Shown here piece after piece: positions 23,234 to 34,700 of a stretch of 64,000 nucleotides of DNA (its first letter is position 1; every line of letters starts with the position of its first letter). The translations under genes and the position numbers were made by a program. Below the pieces are notes generated by a model. That model saw only the letters and a list, made by a program, of their open reading frames with translations, searched no databases and was not told the origin of the DNA. The stretch is taken from positions 1 to 64,000 of IMG/VR virus record IMGVR_UViG_3300008113_000041, one strand, 5' to 3'. Origin of the DNA: a virus.

Positions 23234-26200
23234 ACTGATTGAATACAGAGGCAGACAACAGTTTGAACAGCCACTACAGCCAGCTGTTTATCAAGAACAG
23301 ATGCCTATTCTTCCTACACCCAGTTTTAGAATTGGCTATAGTGGAATTAATTTAGCAGAAATTGGAATGATGGCTGCAAAGGCTGGCTCTAGTATTGCAG
23401 AAAATCTATATGCTTATGATGTAAAAAAGAAACAACAAGCCTTAGAAAGTATCTTTTCAGAAACAAACGATACATTAGAAAATCAATATAGACAAGGAGC
23501 AAGCAAAGAAGAAGTAGAAGCAACAAGAACACAAGCAAACGCTAAGATTAAAACAGCTTTAGGATTTGATCCTGAAGATCAAAATTTAAAAGAAAATGAT
23601 TTTGGTGTGCAGTATGGAAATCTTTTAGTTGCTTCTAGAAAAGGTTTATCTTCATTGGGTGCTAAGAATGCACAATACACAGAAAACAAAAGAGCAAGCG
23701 ATTATGTTAACAATGCTGTTGTTGCTGCGTTGCAAGTAGACGAAACTTTTGCACAAAACCCTAATGCACCAATTGAAACATATGATGTTGGTATTGAATC
23801 TATTAGAAGAATGCTTGGTTCTATTTTAGGACCAAACGCAGAAGTAAACAGTTCTTCTATTCTAGCAATTCAAAATGTAGCCGACAAAGAATCTGCATTA
23901 AAGGCTTATGGTATTCTAGTTAAACTACAAGAAGCAAAAGCAAAAGCACTAGTAGACCAAGAAAAAGCAAAAGCAGAGTTTGGAAAAGACCAATTTGAAT
24001 TAGAACAAGAAAATAGAAAAACACAAAACGAAAGATTAAGAGACACACTTACATCCTATAGCGCAAAAGCAAAAGGTTTAAAAGAACAAATTGCTTTCTT
24101 TACAAACATCCCTATAGATGAAAGAACAGATGAGCAAAGCGCACAACTTAGCGGACTTATTACACAGTATTTACAGCTACAAGAAGATGTACAAAACGAA
24201 ACCGCAGCTTTTGCTTATTCAAGATACAGCGATGAATCTACATATCCAGTCAATCTTTCTGATATTCTACGAGAAAGAAGCGGTGGTCAAGAAGTTCCAC
24301 TAGCTGTTGATACAGAAAGTCCATATAGAGGTTCTTATAGTTATGATAGTGAGTTCTTTGATCGCATTGTAATTGGAGATGCTGCTGTAGATACTCCACC
24401 TGTTCGCACAGCTTATGGTACTTTCTTAGATGAAATGCGTGGAGTTGAAGAAAGCATTGGTCGTGTAAGATTAGATATGGTTAAAAAAGCAAAGGAAGAA
24501 GCAAAGAAAGCCATATCTGATAGATGGAAGGGTATCTCTGGTGAGCTAGATGTTAGAATAGCAGAATCAGATACCAATGGAACTTTAGATAGAGATAGAT
24601 CTGAGTTTTTAACTCGACTTAATAATTTTAATTCAGCAACAATAGATACATTAATGGGTTATCTTGGTTCAAATCGAATTCAAGAAATCTATAATACTCA
24701 GTTTAAAATAGGTACAAAACTTACATTAGCTGATGGAACAGAACATACTGTTGGTACTTATGAAGAAGAATCTAAAAAAGGTTTTCCTTCTTTAAAGATG
24801 CTATTAGATCTTAATACACCACCAGAACAAGAAGCAGTTATAAGCGAATTGTTTCAAGGAAATAGCGCGGCTTATGATTCTTGGAAAGATGCTAGTTTAG
24901 AGTTTAAAAGAATTCAAGCTAAGATCTTTAAAGCTGATAGTCCAGAAGCTGGTCGAAGTGCAGCAAGAAAAAAACAACAAGAAATATCAGAAGCTGTTTC
25001 GGTATTGCTTGGAACAAGATCAAATACAAACATAACACCAGCAACATATACAGAAGCCAGTGATTACATGTTGTCTCAACAGCTTGGACCGTCAGTTGAC
25101 TTCGGTAACTTTGATTCAGTAAAGCAAGCTAGTCTACAAGCAAGCACTACAAACAATGAAGTTGGTGTACCTGTGGATGTTATGTTACCTTCTAGAATGT
25201 TTAGTACAGTATACCAAGGGGCTTCTACAGCAGAAGAACTTATATCAACTATTGGAAGATTCCTACCAAAAGATAAAGACGGTAAACCTTTAGTTTATCG
25301 CCCAAGTCCTTGGTCTTCAACTGTATCAAGTTCTTCTTTTGCTGCTATAGAGACAATAAAAACAGATCTTCAAACAAAAGATAGAGATAGTGCTGAATAC
25401 AGAAAAGCTCTTGCTGCTTTTGCTTTACTACCAAAAGCTTGGCGAATTCAAGTTATAAATTCAACAACTGAAGATATTCAACTTAGAGAAGTAGACTCTG
25501 CACTAACAGACAACCCAAGCGCAAATTTAACTACAGTTTTATCTATTGCTTCTAGAAATGGTTATAGTAATGAAGCTATTGAAAGTGCAAACACAACAGC
25601 CCAAAGAGTTGTGTCATCCGCTTTATTTAGTAAAGATGACTTCACAGCACCAAGACCAAACGAAACAGATGCACAAGTAGAAGAAAGAAAAGTTGTTGTA
25701 AACGCTTTAATAGAAGAACTAAAGAAAGGTGCAGCAGCTTCTACTGGTTTTGTGTTTAAAGATAATCTTGAGTTATATAAAAGAGCCGAAAATAAAACAA
25801 GAGATTCTTTTAAATACATGTTAGAGCGAGCTGTTAAATACTACGAATTATACAGAAACGATAGACCAGAAGCTGCTTTAAATTTAGCCATACAAGATGC
25901 TATTAAAGACTTTACTTCTTATAAAGTTGTTACTCCTAGGGGTATTGTATCTAGGGGTAATGTTAAAGCTGATTATGTTGGGGCTATAGATAGTTCTCGT
26001 ATAGTTCCAGATGGTTTAATTAGTGGCGCAAGAATGTACTCTGGTCAACCAAATAACTCAGCTGTATTAGATCAAGATATTGTACAGTTTGTTACAGATA
26101 GAACTAATGCACCAGTCTATATTAATGGTGCTGTTATTCCTACAGGTAAAAAAGATTCCTTTTTACCTACCTTTGGTGTGAGCGATAATGTTATTTTAGC

Positions 26201-28655
26201 AAATAACAAAAGTAATAAAGACCAAGTATTTGCAGATATGGTTATTACTTCTCAAAACAGAAACAGTGGAATCAGTCTAAGCACAAGAAGACAACTGATG
26301 AGAATGCGTTTTGAGGAAAAAGATTTTAATGAAGCAAATGAAAAAGCTTTATATTCTGAATTAATAAACGCAACAAAAGTAGGAAGTACAACAACAAGAC
26401 GAGATGTTCTGGTTTCTGCGGCTGTTCTAAAAGAAATAGAACTAGCTATGCAAACGCCCTCAGAAGCATTAGATACTTTTGAAGAAGTTCTTGCTTTTGC
26501 TCAAACAAAAGCAGATCAAATTAGAGTTGCTTTAAAAGATTCCAAAGATTCTCCAACAGCAGATTCTCCTTATACAGTTCAATTTACCTCTGGTGGTTTA
26601 ACTAAAAAAGAAAATGGAGAACTAGAACAAACCTATAGTTTAGAGTTACTGAAAAAAGAACCAGATGGTAGCTATAGACGAATGTCTAACCTACAAGAAG
26701 GTTTGGAATCAGCGTCATTTCCTAACTATACAATGCGTGGTAACTCAACTAATATTGAGGTTTTAAGTTCAGTTGGAGATGTAAATCTATATACAAAGCC
26801 AACTCAAAATCTAGAAAGAGACATTCAAGCTCTTTACGATAAAGGTTTATTAGTTGGTAATTTTAAATATAGAATTTTAAAACCATATGGAGATAGTTCT
26901 CCTGCTGACACAACCAGAGCTAAAGATTTTGAAACTAGTAGTTTTTTAAATATTGTTCCAATAATTGAAGTTAAACAAGACCCACAAACTAAAAAAGTAA
27001 CAATAACAAGAAAGTTTGAAGAACAACCAACGGGTATTTCTCGTAATTATGGTGCAACTAAAGGTATGGGACCAGACATTAAAGCGGTTCTTGAAAACAC
27101 CCCACAGTTTACAGAAGAAGAAAGTTTACTTAAAGAAGAAAAAGTAACACCATCAGTAACATTACCAGTAACACCAACAGTAACACCAGTAAATCAAGAA
27201 AAACTATCTGAAAAAACACTGGCTTGGAATCGTAGTGTTAGTAATCTAGCAAGAGGAGTGGATTATCAAAGACCTTGGCAAACTGCATTTAGATCTCCAA
27301 GAGAGGGAAAGCTAACTGTTCTAGATCCTAATACATCTATTGAAAGCGGATTACCATTTCCTGATCTTCCTATTAGTGATAATAATAAACCAAATTATTA
27401 CATTTCTTATGATAAGAAACAAGAACTTTACTTTGTTATTCCAGACCCATATAAGATCGAACCAAAGTATAATGAAAAGTCAAAACATATAGGAGCATTT
27501 GTAAATAGAGAAGACGCACAGTTTTATTTAAGAAAACTTCAAACCTTTATGGAATCTCCTAATAACACAAATCAGGTTTTAAAATCTGCGGTTCAAAAAC
27601 CACAAACTTCACCGCTTGGAGTAACTAGATCTGAAGTTCCATTTATGCTTTATGATGTAAAGTCAGCAAGAGATTATTATGAAAGTATTTATGGTCCTGA
27701 AGTAACAAATGAGCTTTTTAGACAAGCTTCAGAACAACAAGCAGTAAACCAAGATAGGTTTATTAATGGTATTCCAATTAGAAGTAGGTTCCCAGATTTT
27801 AATTCTTGGTATACAGCTAAAGAAGAAACCGCTGATAAAAGACTTTTTGAAAAATATAATATAGTAAAACCAGAATATCCTACTAGTACGAGCAAGGATT
27901 ATGAAAATCCAGAAAGTATACAAGCTCATAGAGAAAGAGTAAAAAGATATGATTCTGATTTTGATAAATATTATTCAGCTCGTAGTGCAGAGTTTGCTCT
28001 TATGTCAGAAGAAGAAAAACAAATAACACTTCCTACCGATGTTTCTAACATACCAAATTACAACACCGCAGATATGACAGCTCAGATATGGGAATCGGAG
28101 TATAAGGGAGATAGTGTAAAAGCTGATCCAATATATTATCAAGATAGTGCCTTAGCATTACAAACACAAAACGAAGAAACAGGAAAACCAGAAGTTTACT
28201 TTTCTAATGAATTATTAAAAGACAAAACTAAAACTAAAGTAACTGGTTTACATGAGCTTATCCATGTAATGCAAAGATATTCTGGTCCAACAGCGTTTCC
28301 TATAGCAAACAGTATTTTTAAAACAGATAAAGAATTAAATTCAGATGAATTCTATGTTTTAAATCCGTTTGAGATACCAGCTTGGTTAGGTCAACTAAAA
28401 GCTGAATATTATTTAGAAACAAATACTGTTCTATATCCAAAATCAAACGAAGAAGAATATTCTAAATTCTTTGCTTGGATAAAAGAAAAAGATACAAATA
28501 GCGAAACACAACAAAAATATAAAGTAGAGAGTTTCTATGGTATATTACATAGAATGTTAACAAACCCAGACCAAAAAATTAAAGATGTAATGGGTGATAT
28601 ATTACGGCAAGTTGCTTTTGATTCATCTATAGATGGGGCTACAGCAATAATTTAA
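23208..28655 (+). CDS. Large internal virion protein with C-terminal HELIH metallopeptidase motif
   Basis: An 1815-residue protein in the place of T7 gp15. The first 1300 residues are mainly helical and Gln/Glu/Lys-rich, with coiled-coil stretches near 230-320. A Pro/Thr/Val-rich linker (TPSVTLPVTPTVTPV, about 1310) separates a C-terminal part that holds a gluzincin-like site, GLHELIHVMQR with HELIH at 1682-1686, and NPFEIPAWLGQLKAEYY about 50 residues later, whose Glu could be the third zinc ligand. The DNA for this C-terminal part (about 27.2-28.65 kb) looks more AT-rich than the rest of the gene, suggesting an added domain. A phage promoter copy lies inside the gene at 25978. Ribosome site TTAAGGAG. 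Confidence 0.75.
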   Translation: MSQFPNQNELIEYRGRQQFEQPLQPAVYQEQMPILPTPSFRIGYSGINLAEIGMMAAKAGSSIAENLYAYDVKKKQQALESIFSETNDTLENQYRQGASKEEVEATRTQANAKIKTALGFDPEDQNLKENDFGVQYGNLLVASRKGLSSLGAKNAQYTENKRASDYVNNAVVAALQVDETFAQNPNAPIETYDVGIESIRRMLGSILGPNAEVNSSSILAIQNVADKESALKAYGILVKLQEAKAKALVDQEKAKAEFGKDQFELEQENRKTQNERLRDTLTSYSAKAKGLKEQIAFFTNIPIDERTDEQSAQLSGLITQYLQLQEDVQNETAAFAYSRYSDESTYPVNLSDILRERSGGQEVPLAVDTESPYRGSYSYDSEFFDRIVIGDAAVDTPPVRTAYGTFLDEMRGVEESIGRVRLDMVKKAKEEAKKAISDRWKGISGELDVRIAESDTNGTLDRDRSEFLTRLNNFNSATIDTLMGYLGSNRIQEIYNTQFKIGTKLTLADGTEHTVGTYEEESKKGFPSLKMLLDLNTPPEQEAVISELFQGNSAAYDSWKDASLEFKRIQAKIFKADSPEAGRSAARKKQQEISEAVSVLLGTRSNTNITPATYTEASDYMLSQQLGPSVDFGNFDSVKQASLQASTTNNEVGVPVDVMLPSRMFSTVYQGASTAEELISTIGRFLPKDKDGKPLVYRPSPWSSTVSSSSFAAIETIKTDLQTKDRDSAEYRKALAAFALLPKAWRIQVINSTTEDIQLREVDSALTDNPSANLTTVLSIASRNGYSNEAIESANTTAQRVVSSALFSKDDFTAPRPNETDAQVEERKVVVNALIEELKKGAAASTGFVFKDNLELYKRAENKTRDSFKYMLERAVKYYELYRNDRPEAALNLAIQDAIKDFTSYKVVTPRGIVSRGNVKADYVGAIDSSRIVPDGLISGARMYSGQPNNSAVLDQDIVQFVTDRTNAPVYINGAVIPTGKKDSFLPTFGVSDNVILANNKSNKDQVFADMVITSQNRNSGISLSTRRQLMRMRFEEKDFNEANEKALYSELINATKVGSTTTRRDVLVSAAVLKEIELAMQTPSEALDTFEEVLAFAQTKADQIRVALKDSKDSPTADSPYTVQFTSGGLTKKENGELEQTYSLELLKKEPDGSYRRMSNLQEGLESASFPNYTMRGNSTNIEVLSSVGDVNLYTKPTQNLERDIQALYDKGLLVGNFKYRILKPYGDSSPADTTRAKDFETSSFLNIVPIIEVKQDPQTKKVTITRKFEEQPTGISRNYGATKGMGPDIKAVLENTPQFTEEESLLKEEKVTPSVTLPVTPTVTPVNQEKLSEKTLAWNRSVSNLARGVDYQRPWQTAFRSPREGKLTVLDPNTSIESGLPFPDLPISDNNKPNYYISYDKKQELYFVIPDPYKIEPKYNEKSKHIGAFVNREDAQFYLRKLQTFMESPNNTNQVLKSAVQKPQTSPLGVTRSEVPFMLYDVKSARDYYESIYGPEVTNELFRQASEQQAVNQDRFINGIPIRSRFPDFNSWYTAKEETADKRLFEKYNIVKPEYPTSTSKDYENPESIQAHRERVKRYDSDFDKYYSARSAEFALMSEEEKQITLPTDVSNIPNYNTADMTAQIWESEYKGDSVKADPIYYQDSALALQTQNEETGKPEVYFSNELLKDKTKTKVTGLHELIHVMQRYSGPTAFPIANSIFKTDKELNSDEFYVLNPFEIPAWLGQLKAEYYLETNTVLYPKSNEEEYSKFFAWIKEKDTNSETQQKYKVESFYGILHRMLTNPDQKIKDVMGDILRQVAFDSSIDGATAII
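25978..25995 (+). promoter_or_regulatory. Candidate phage promoter inside the 1815-residue gene, copy 2
   Basis: TTGGGGCTATAGATAGTT matches all 13 core bases of the other copies, within the reading frame that codes VGAIDSS. Transcripts would begin near 25989 and carry the last half of this gene and the giant gene after it, if the terminator at 28661 is leaky. Chance cannot be excluded for one site, but an exact 13-base match is unlikely to be accidental. Confidence 0.6.
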
Positions 28656-28660
28656 TCACA

Positions 28661-28694
28661 AAGGGGGGAGTGAAATACCTCCCCCTTATTTTTT
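28661..28694 (+). terminator. Intrinsic terminator between the two giant genes
   Basis: AAGGGGGG, an 11-base loop, then CCCCCCTT-like partner (TCCCCCTT) followed by ATTTTTT. Eight pairs including one G-U. It lies six bases after the stop of the 1815-residue gene and ends just before the ribosome site of the 4148-residue gene, so it would lower expression of the latter. Confidence 0.8.
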
Positions 28695-28707
28695 ATAAGG
28701 AATTTAA

Positions 28708-31700
28708 ATGAGTCAATTTACTCCAAGTTCCCTCGGACAACCAATCCCTTCGGGAACTGAGCCTGATTTCTCATACAATTTATTCGGTGGTTTACAACCA
28801 GTAGAAGTAAACAACCAACAACAAGTATTACGATACTCACTACCAGATGAGTTTGCAAAGACAGACGAACTAAAAAGAAAGCAAGAAGAAATTTCTAGCT
28901 TGCGTTTGTTTGGTGCTGTTGATAAAGATGATCCTAACTTTAAATCTATTGTTCAAGTTGGACAATACGAAATTCCAACTTATATTGGAATGCGCCAAGG
29001 AACAGGATTAAGCACAAGCTTAGATGCAGAAACAGTTGGCGAACAAGAAGTGAATAGACAAACAACAGCTGGGTCTGGTAGAAGAGGAATCTTTGCCGAA
29101 ACCAATAGAGAGTTTAATAGACTAATGGTAAAGACGGCTAACTCAGAAGCTGATATGTTTCCGTTTGATGCTAATGAATCATACGACTGGGCTACACAAA
29201 ATCTAGCTGGTAGCTTTGGTTCTTGGCTAAAATCTGTCGGAGATCTTATTGGTTGGACAAATACAGAACAACAAGATAACGCTGCTTTTAATGTTGAGTT
29301 AGCTTTAAGCCATGAAGATAGAAACTGGAACGGTGCATTAGCAGCAGAAGCAACAAATAAGTTTCTAACAGATAAACCAGAAGTTGCTCAATACTTTGAA
29401 CTTACTGGTGTTGATCCTCATCAATTTACAAGACTTAGTAAGAATCCTTTAGGTTGGACTTTCCAATTAAACCAAGCCGTTATTCAAGCACAAGCAAATC
29501 TAAGAATGCAAATATACGAAGAAGAAACTGGTTGGATTGGAAAGCAAGCAGATAAGTTATACTATGGTGTTAAAGATCCTACAATGATTCGGGATCTTAT
29601 AGTGACAACATTGGCATCTTATGGTTTAGCTACAACAGAAACCGCACTAGCTGGTTTAGCTAGAACAGGTATCGCTAGATCAGCTGGTGCTGCAGGACTT
29701 ATAGATAAAACCAGTCTTGCTGTAGGACGATATGGCGTTCGTGGTCTTTCTGGTGGTCCTCTTACTGGTCCTATTGAAAACTTTATTTTCCAAACATCTA
29801 AAGTACTCGTTCCAACAGTCGGAGAAAAAGGATTCCAAACAGCAGTTGCTCGTAGCGTAGCTATTATGGGAGAAGCTGCTGCGTGGTCTGGTATCTCTGC
29901 AGCCCAAATGCAAAAAGAAGATTATAGATTTAAACATCTAGTTTTAAACTTTGGAGAATATGCTCCTGAGTTTAAATACGATCTGTCCTCTATCTATCAA
30001 GCTGCCTATGAAGGTGGTTTATTAGGTCTTGGTATGTTTGGATCTATGCGTGTTGTTATGGGCGGTTTAGGAGATATCTCAGCAGTCCGTAGTGCAAAAC
30101 CAGGTGAAAAGATTTCTACTCTTTCTAGACAGATTGCAAACTCATTAGATAGTTTTGCAACAACAGTGGAAGGTAGAACAGTCTTTGGAAATAGACTAGG
30201 ACAAAATAGAGGCATTGCTTTCGGTAACTGGTTAGATAAGAACATGAAAGGTTTGGATAATAGAAACACCGCAAGCATTGTTGTTAATGGAAAAAACCTG
30301 TACCACTTTGATGGGTTCAGTCCAGAAGTAATTTCAAAGGCAAACTTTAATGAAGCAAAGTCTAGAGAAATTGTATCTCTTTGGGCTAAAGCCACAAACA
30401 CAGTAGAGACTCCAGAATCTTTATTTGATCCTGAAGTATTATCTACTAAAGGTTTAACATACGATCAGGTTATTGATACTCTTAAGACATTTAATAAAGC
30501 AATTGAGATTGGTGTAGAAGCTAGAAAGTCAATGCCAAGAGGTATGTTTGAAGCCATTAAACCATATGATGAGTTTAATGAAAGCTTTATAAATAAGGTT
30601 GCTCAGGATACTGAAGACCAAGCAACAAGAACTATTATGCGTGGCATCGTGGATGAGTGGCGAAGTCTTAATGAACAAAGAACCGCTAAGATAAACGCAG
30701 AACAAAACAAAGATCTTACTGAACTTTCTGATTTAGAATTTGAAGAAAGACGAACTGAACTAACAACTAGATTATCCGAATTAGAAGAAAAGAAAAAGTC
30801 ATTTGGATCTAATTCAAGTAAACTAGATAAAGAAATTTCAGATATTCAAGGACAACTTAAGCAAGTTAATTCTGAGATAGCTAAACTTAATAGCAAAGGA
30901 AAGTATCCTAATGCTTTAAAGAATATCTCAGACGCACTACGAATTACAGTAAAGAAACTAAATGATCTTACTCAAAAGCAGCAAGACGATAAACAAAAGA
31001 GACTTGCTGACATTGACAAGAAAGCAGAAAAAATTGAACGAAAGAGACAAATCTATTTAGCTTTACCTGATGAAACACCTGATCAGATTACTTATAAGAA
31101 TAGACTATTAAACGATTTGATTGGTGAAGAAGAAAAACTAAACGCAAAAAGAAATAAGATTGAATCTGAAAAGGGAGCCACAAGAAAAGAACAACGAGAA
31201 CTAGTTAACCTAGAAAAAGAAAAGAGTGAACTAGAACAACTAGAGTCTCAGTGGTTGTTGAAAGATAAACAAGAAACAGATCTGCAAACCAAGCAAAAAG
31301 AACTAGACGATCTTAAAGCAGAATACGAAGTTAAAGATGCAGATGGAAGTACAAATGAACAACGGATTGTCAGTACAAAAAATAGTATAGATGAGCTGGA
31401 TCGTGTTAAAAAAGAAACAGCAGAATACGATGCTAAGGTTAAGGACATTAAGCAACGATTCAATGCGTCTAGAGAAAAGTTAAATCAAGGAAAAGATAAT
31501 ATTGTATTCCTGGGTTTAACCGACAAACTAAAGAGACTGAATGATCTAAAACTACAAAGACAAATTATTAAAGACCCAAAGAGATTAAAGAGAATAGATA
31601 GAATTATTAAGCAGTTAGAAGCTTACTTTGAAACGGAACAAGGAGTCAAAGAAGCAGTAAGAGCAAAGATTATCGAAGATACCATTGATAATAATCGTGG

Positions 31701-34700
31701 TTTTGGTACAGCAAACACTGTAGCAAATATTCTTCTTGCTCTTAATATTCAAGCGGCTTTTGGTAAAGCAGAAAAGAATAAGATCTCCATTAAGACTATT
31801 ACTTCTAAGTTTAAGGAAGTAACAGGTAAAGATGTAGATTACGGTAATATCAAAGATCTATTTAACTTACAAACAGTTACAAACAATCTTATTGGTATTA
31901 CCCATATTAATTCTGCAGATTCCTTTATAGGAAAACTCTTAGACTTAGAAACAACTACAACAGTTTCTACTAATGGTGGTATTGTTAAGGGTTCCGCTAT
32001 CGTTGGTTTATTTAGAAACATACTTACAAGACTAGATAAGCGAGAAGGAAAAACTACTACAACAGTATTTATTTCAGATAGAGATTTTACTTTAACAAAC
32101 CAAGCTAAGGCTGGTCTTAATAATATTATAAAGATAACCATCAAAGAAGATGGAACATTTGCAACAGAAATGCAATTTGGAAAATTAGAAATGGATGAAG
32201 CTGGTAATGTCAAATCTACCAAGCCTGAACTATTCAATGATCCAGATCTTTCTGATCAAAATGTAATTGATTGGAATACATTTGCAGCAATGGTAAAAGA
32301 ATGGAAAGATGCGGCAGATGTTATTATTAAACAAGAAGATGAGAAAGCTGTAAAACTTCTTAGCACTACATTAGATGAAATGCAAGAAGATATGAAAGCA
32401 ATTCTTATTAATGCCCAACTCTTCTCCGAAGAGATCACTGGTGTTTTTAAAGATTTGCTTAGTTCCCTAGAAGATGGTGATGTATCTAATGTAATACTTC
32501 AAATGAAAAAAACATTTGACGATCAAATTAAAGAAGCAATAGAAGCTACATCTAAAGAACAATACCGAAGAGTGTATACTGGAATTATTGCTAATATGTT
32601 TGCATTAGAACAAATCAAACCACTGTTAAAGCAAAGAGTTGACGCTCTTAGTAATGCCGAACTAAAAGCAAAAGCAACTAAAGAACTTGCCGAACTTGAT
32701 AATAGCAAGTATACCGTAACACAAGCAATTCAAGATTACCATACAAGACCTAAAACAAATAAAGTAGAAACAAAGTCAGATAAGAAAAAAGCAAAGACAC
32801 AACCACTAGATTTAACTGGTGTTACTTTTATAGAAGAAACAACAGCCCCAGTTAAAGCAGATACAGAAACTCCTGCACTTGTTCCTACTATAGATAATCT
32901 AAAGTTAGTCTTTGGCTTAACAGATAAAGAAGCTCGCGTTGGTTCTATAATCATGCAAGCTTTGGGATCTAAAGTCGTAGATGGATTAACAAGTAATGTT
33001 GGTCTTGCTAAGGGTGGAGAAGAAAACGAACTTGCTCGTATCTTCCTAAAGCGTGTTGATGGTGGAGTAAAAGCACTTATAAAAGCAAATGAAGGCGCAG
33101 ATCTATTCTCTATTTCACACGAAATGGGTCACTACGCTAGGTTCTTCTTCTTAGATCCTAGAGCATCTGTAGCAGAAAGAGCAGCTGTTGGTATTACTGA
33201 TAGCATGTACGATAAAGTTATGTCTTGGTTAGGCGTAGCAAAAGACGCTGACGGTAACTACGAAAAACTAACAGACGCACAAGAAGAAAAATTTGCTAAT
33301 GGTTTTGCTTTGTATCTTATGAAGCTTCTACAAGGTGATGGCAAGGCAACCAATACTGGTATTCAATTTGCATTTAATAAACTTGGAGAACACTTAGGAG
33401 ACTTAGGTAATAAGTTTAAATCACTAAAGAAAACCAAAGATATTGAAGCAGCCAAGTTAACCCCAGAAGCAGAAGAAGTCTATGCTGCTCTTTTATCAAA
33501 GACTTCAGAAGATAATATCACAACCATCTTTATGGATGGATTCAAAGATATTATTTCAGATCTTACCGAAGAGCAAAAGACTTTACTGGGTCAAAGAATT
33601 CTTGGATCTATGCGTTGGGAAAAATATAAAGCTGGAATAGAACTAGAAAGAGAAGCTGCCGCAAAAGCAACTTCTGCTGTTAGTGAAACTATTGCTGAAG
33701 CAAATACAATTCCTGTAGAGCGTGTAGATACTGTTGCCGATTCTGTAGAAACCCCAAAGGTAGATATTGAAAAAGCCACAACACCAGCGGCTAAGGTTGA
33801 AGCGGCTGCAGAAGCAGCTGCTGTAGATGTCGCTATAACAAGACTAGAAGTAAAAGCAGATATTGATAAGGAAGTTGCAACATCACTTGCAACTACTGTA
33901 GATGCAATTATTACTAGAACAGAACCTGAAGTAGAACCTGTACCCACACTAACCACAACGCCAAAGATTACAACTGAACGCGAGTTAACGCTGAATGAAA
34001 TATCTAATCTTAAAGAAGGCGATGTAATAAAGTATACAAGTAGTAAGAGCCGTACAGACTATACTGGTGTTGTCAGAGGAACTTCCGATCAACTTAGTAC
34101 TAGATGGGTAGTTGTAAAAGTTACTGATACAGAAGGTCGCTCTAAAACAATTAATAAGAATATTAATTGGTGGTTAAAAAATAAAGTAACAGGTATTGTA
34201 GAAGCTGAAACACCCACTTCTGTAGAAACAAAACCAACAGATGTTACTGCTGAAGTTAAACCAGAAGAAACAGTAACAACGGCTATTGTTACAAATATTA
34301 GGAGAGAAAGAAAGCCACGAACAAAGAAAACAGTACAAGAAACTCAACAACAAAATAATCAAGCTAATACTACAGTTCAAGAAGCAGCTGTAAAAATTGA
34401 TGAAGTTTCTCAACAAGAACAAACAGTGGCTGCTACTATTATTGAAGAAGTAAGAGCAATAGAACCAACGGCAGTTCCTGTTGTTACTAAACAACTTGAA
34501 GAAAGAGTAAAACCTGATTTGAGTTTCTTAGGAGATAGAAGATCTGAAACACTAGATAAAGCTGTTGAAGACTTTGAAAAGCTTAATATTAAACTCAGTT
34601 TCCTTAGTTCTATTATTGGACTTTCTGAAGCAGAAGATATTGTAAAGTTTAGAGCTTTACAAGAAAACCCAATATATAAACAAAAGCAAGAAAGAGGAGA

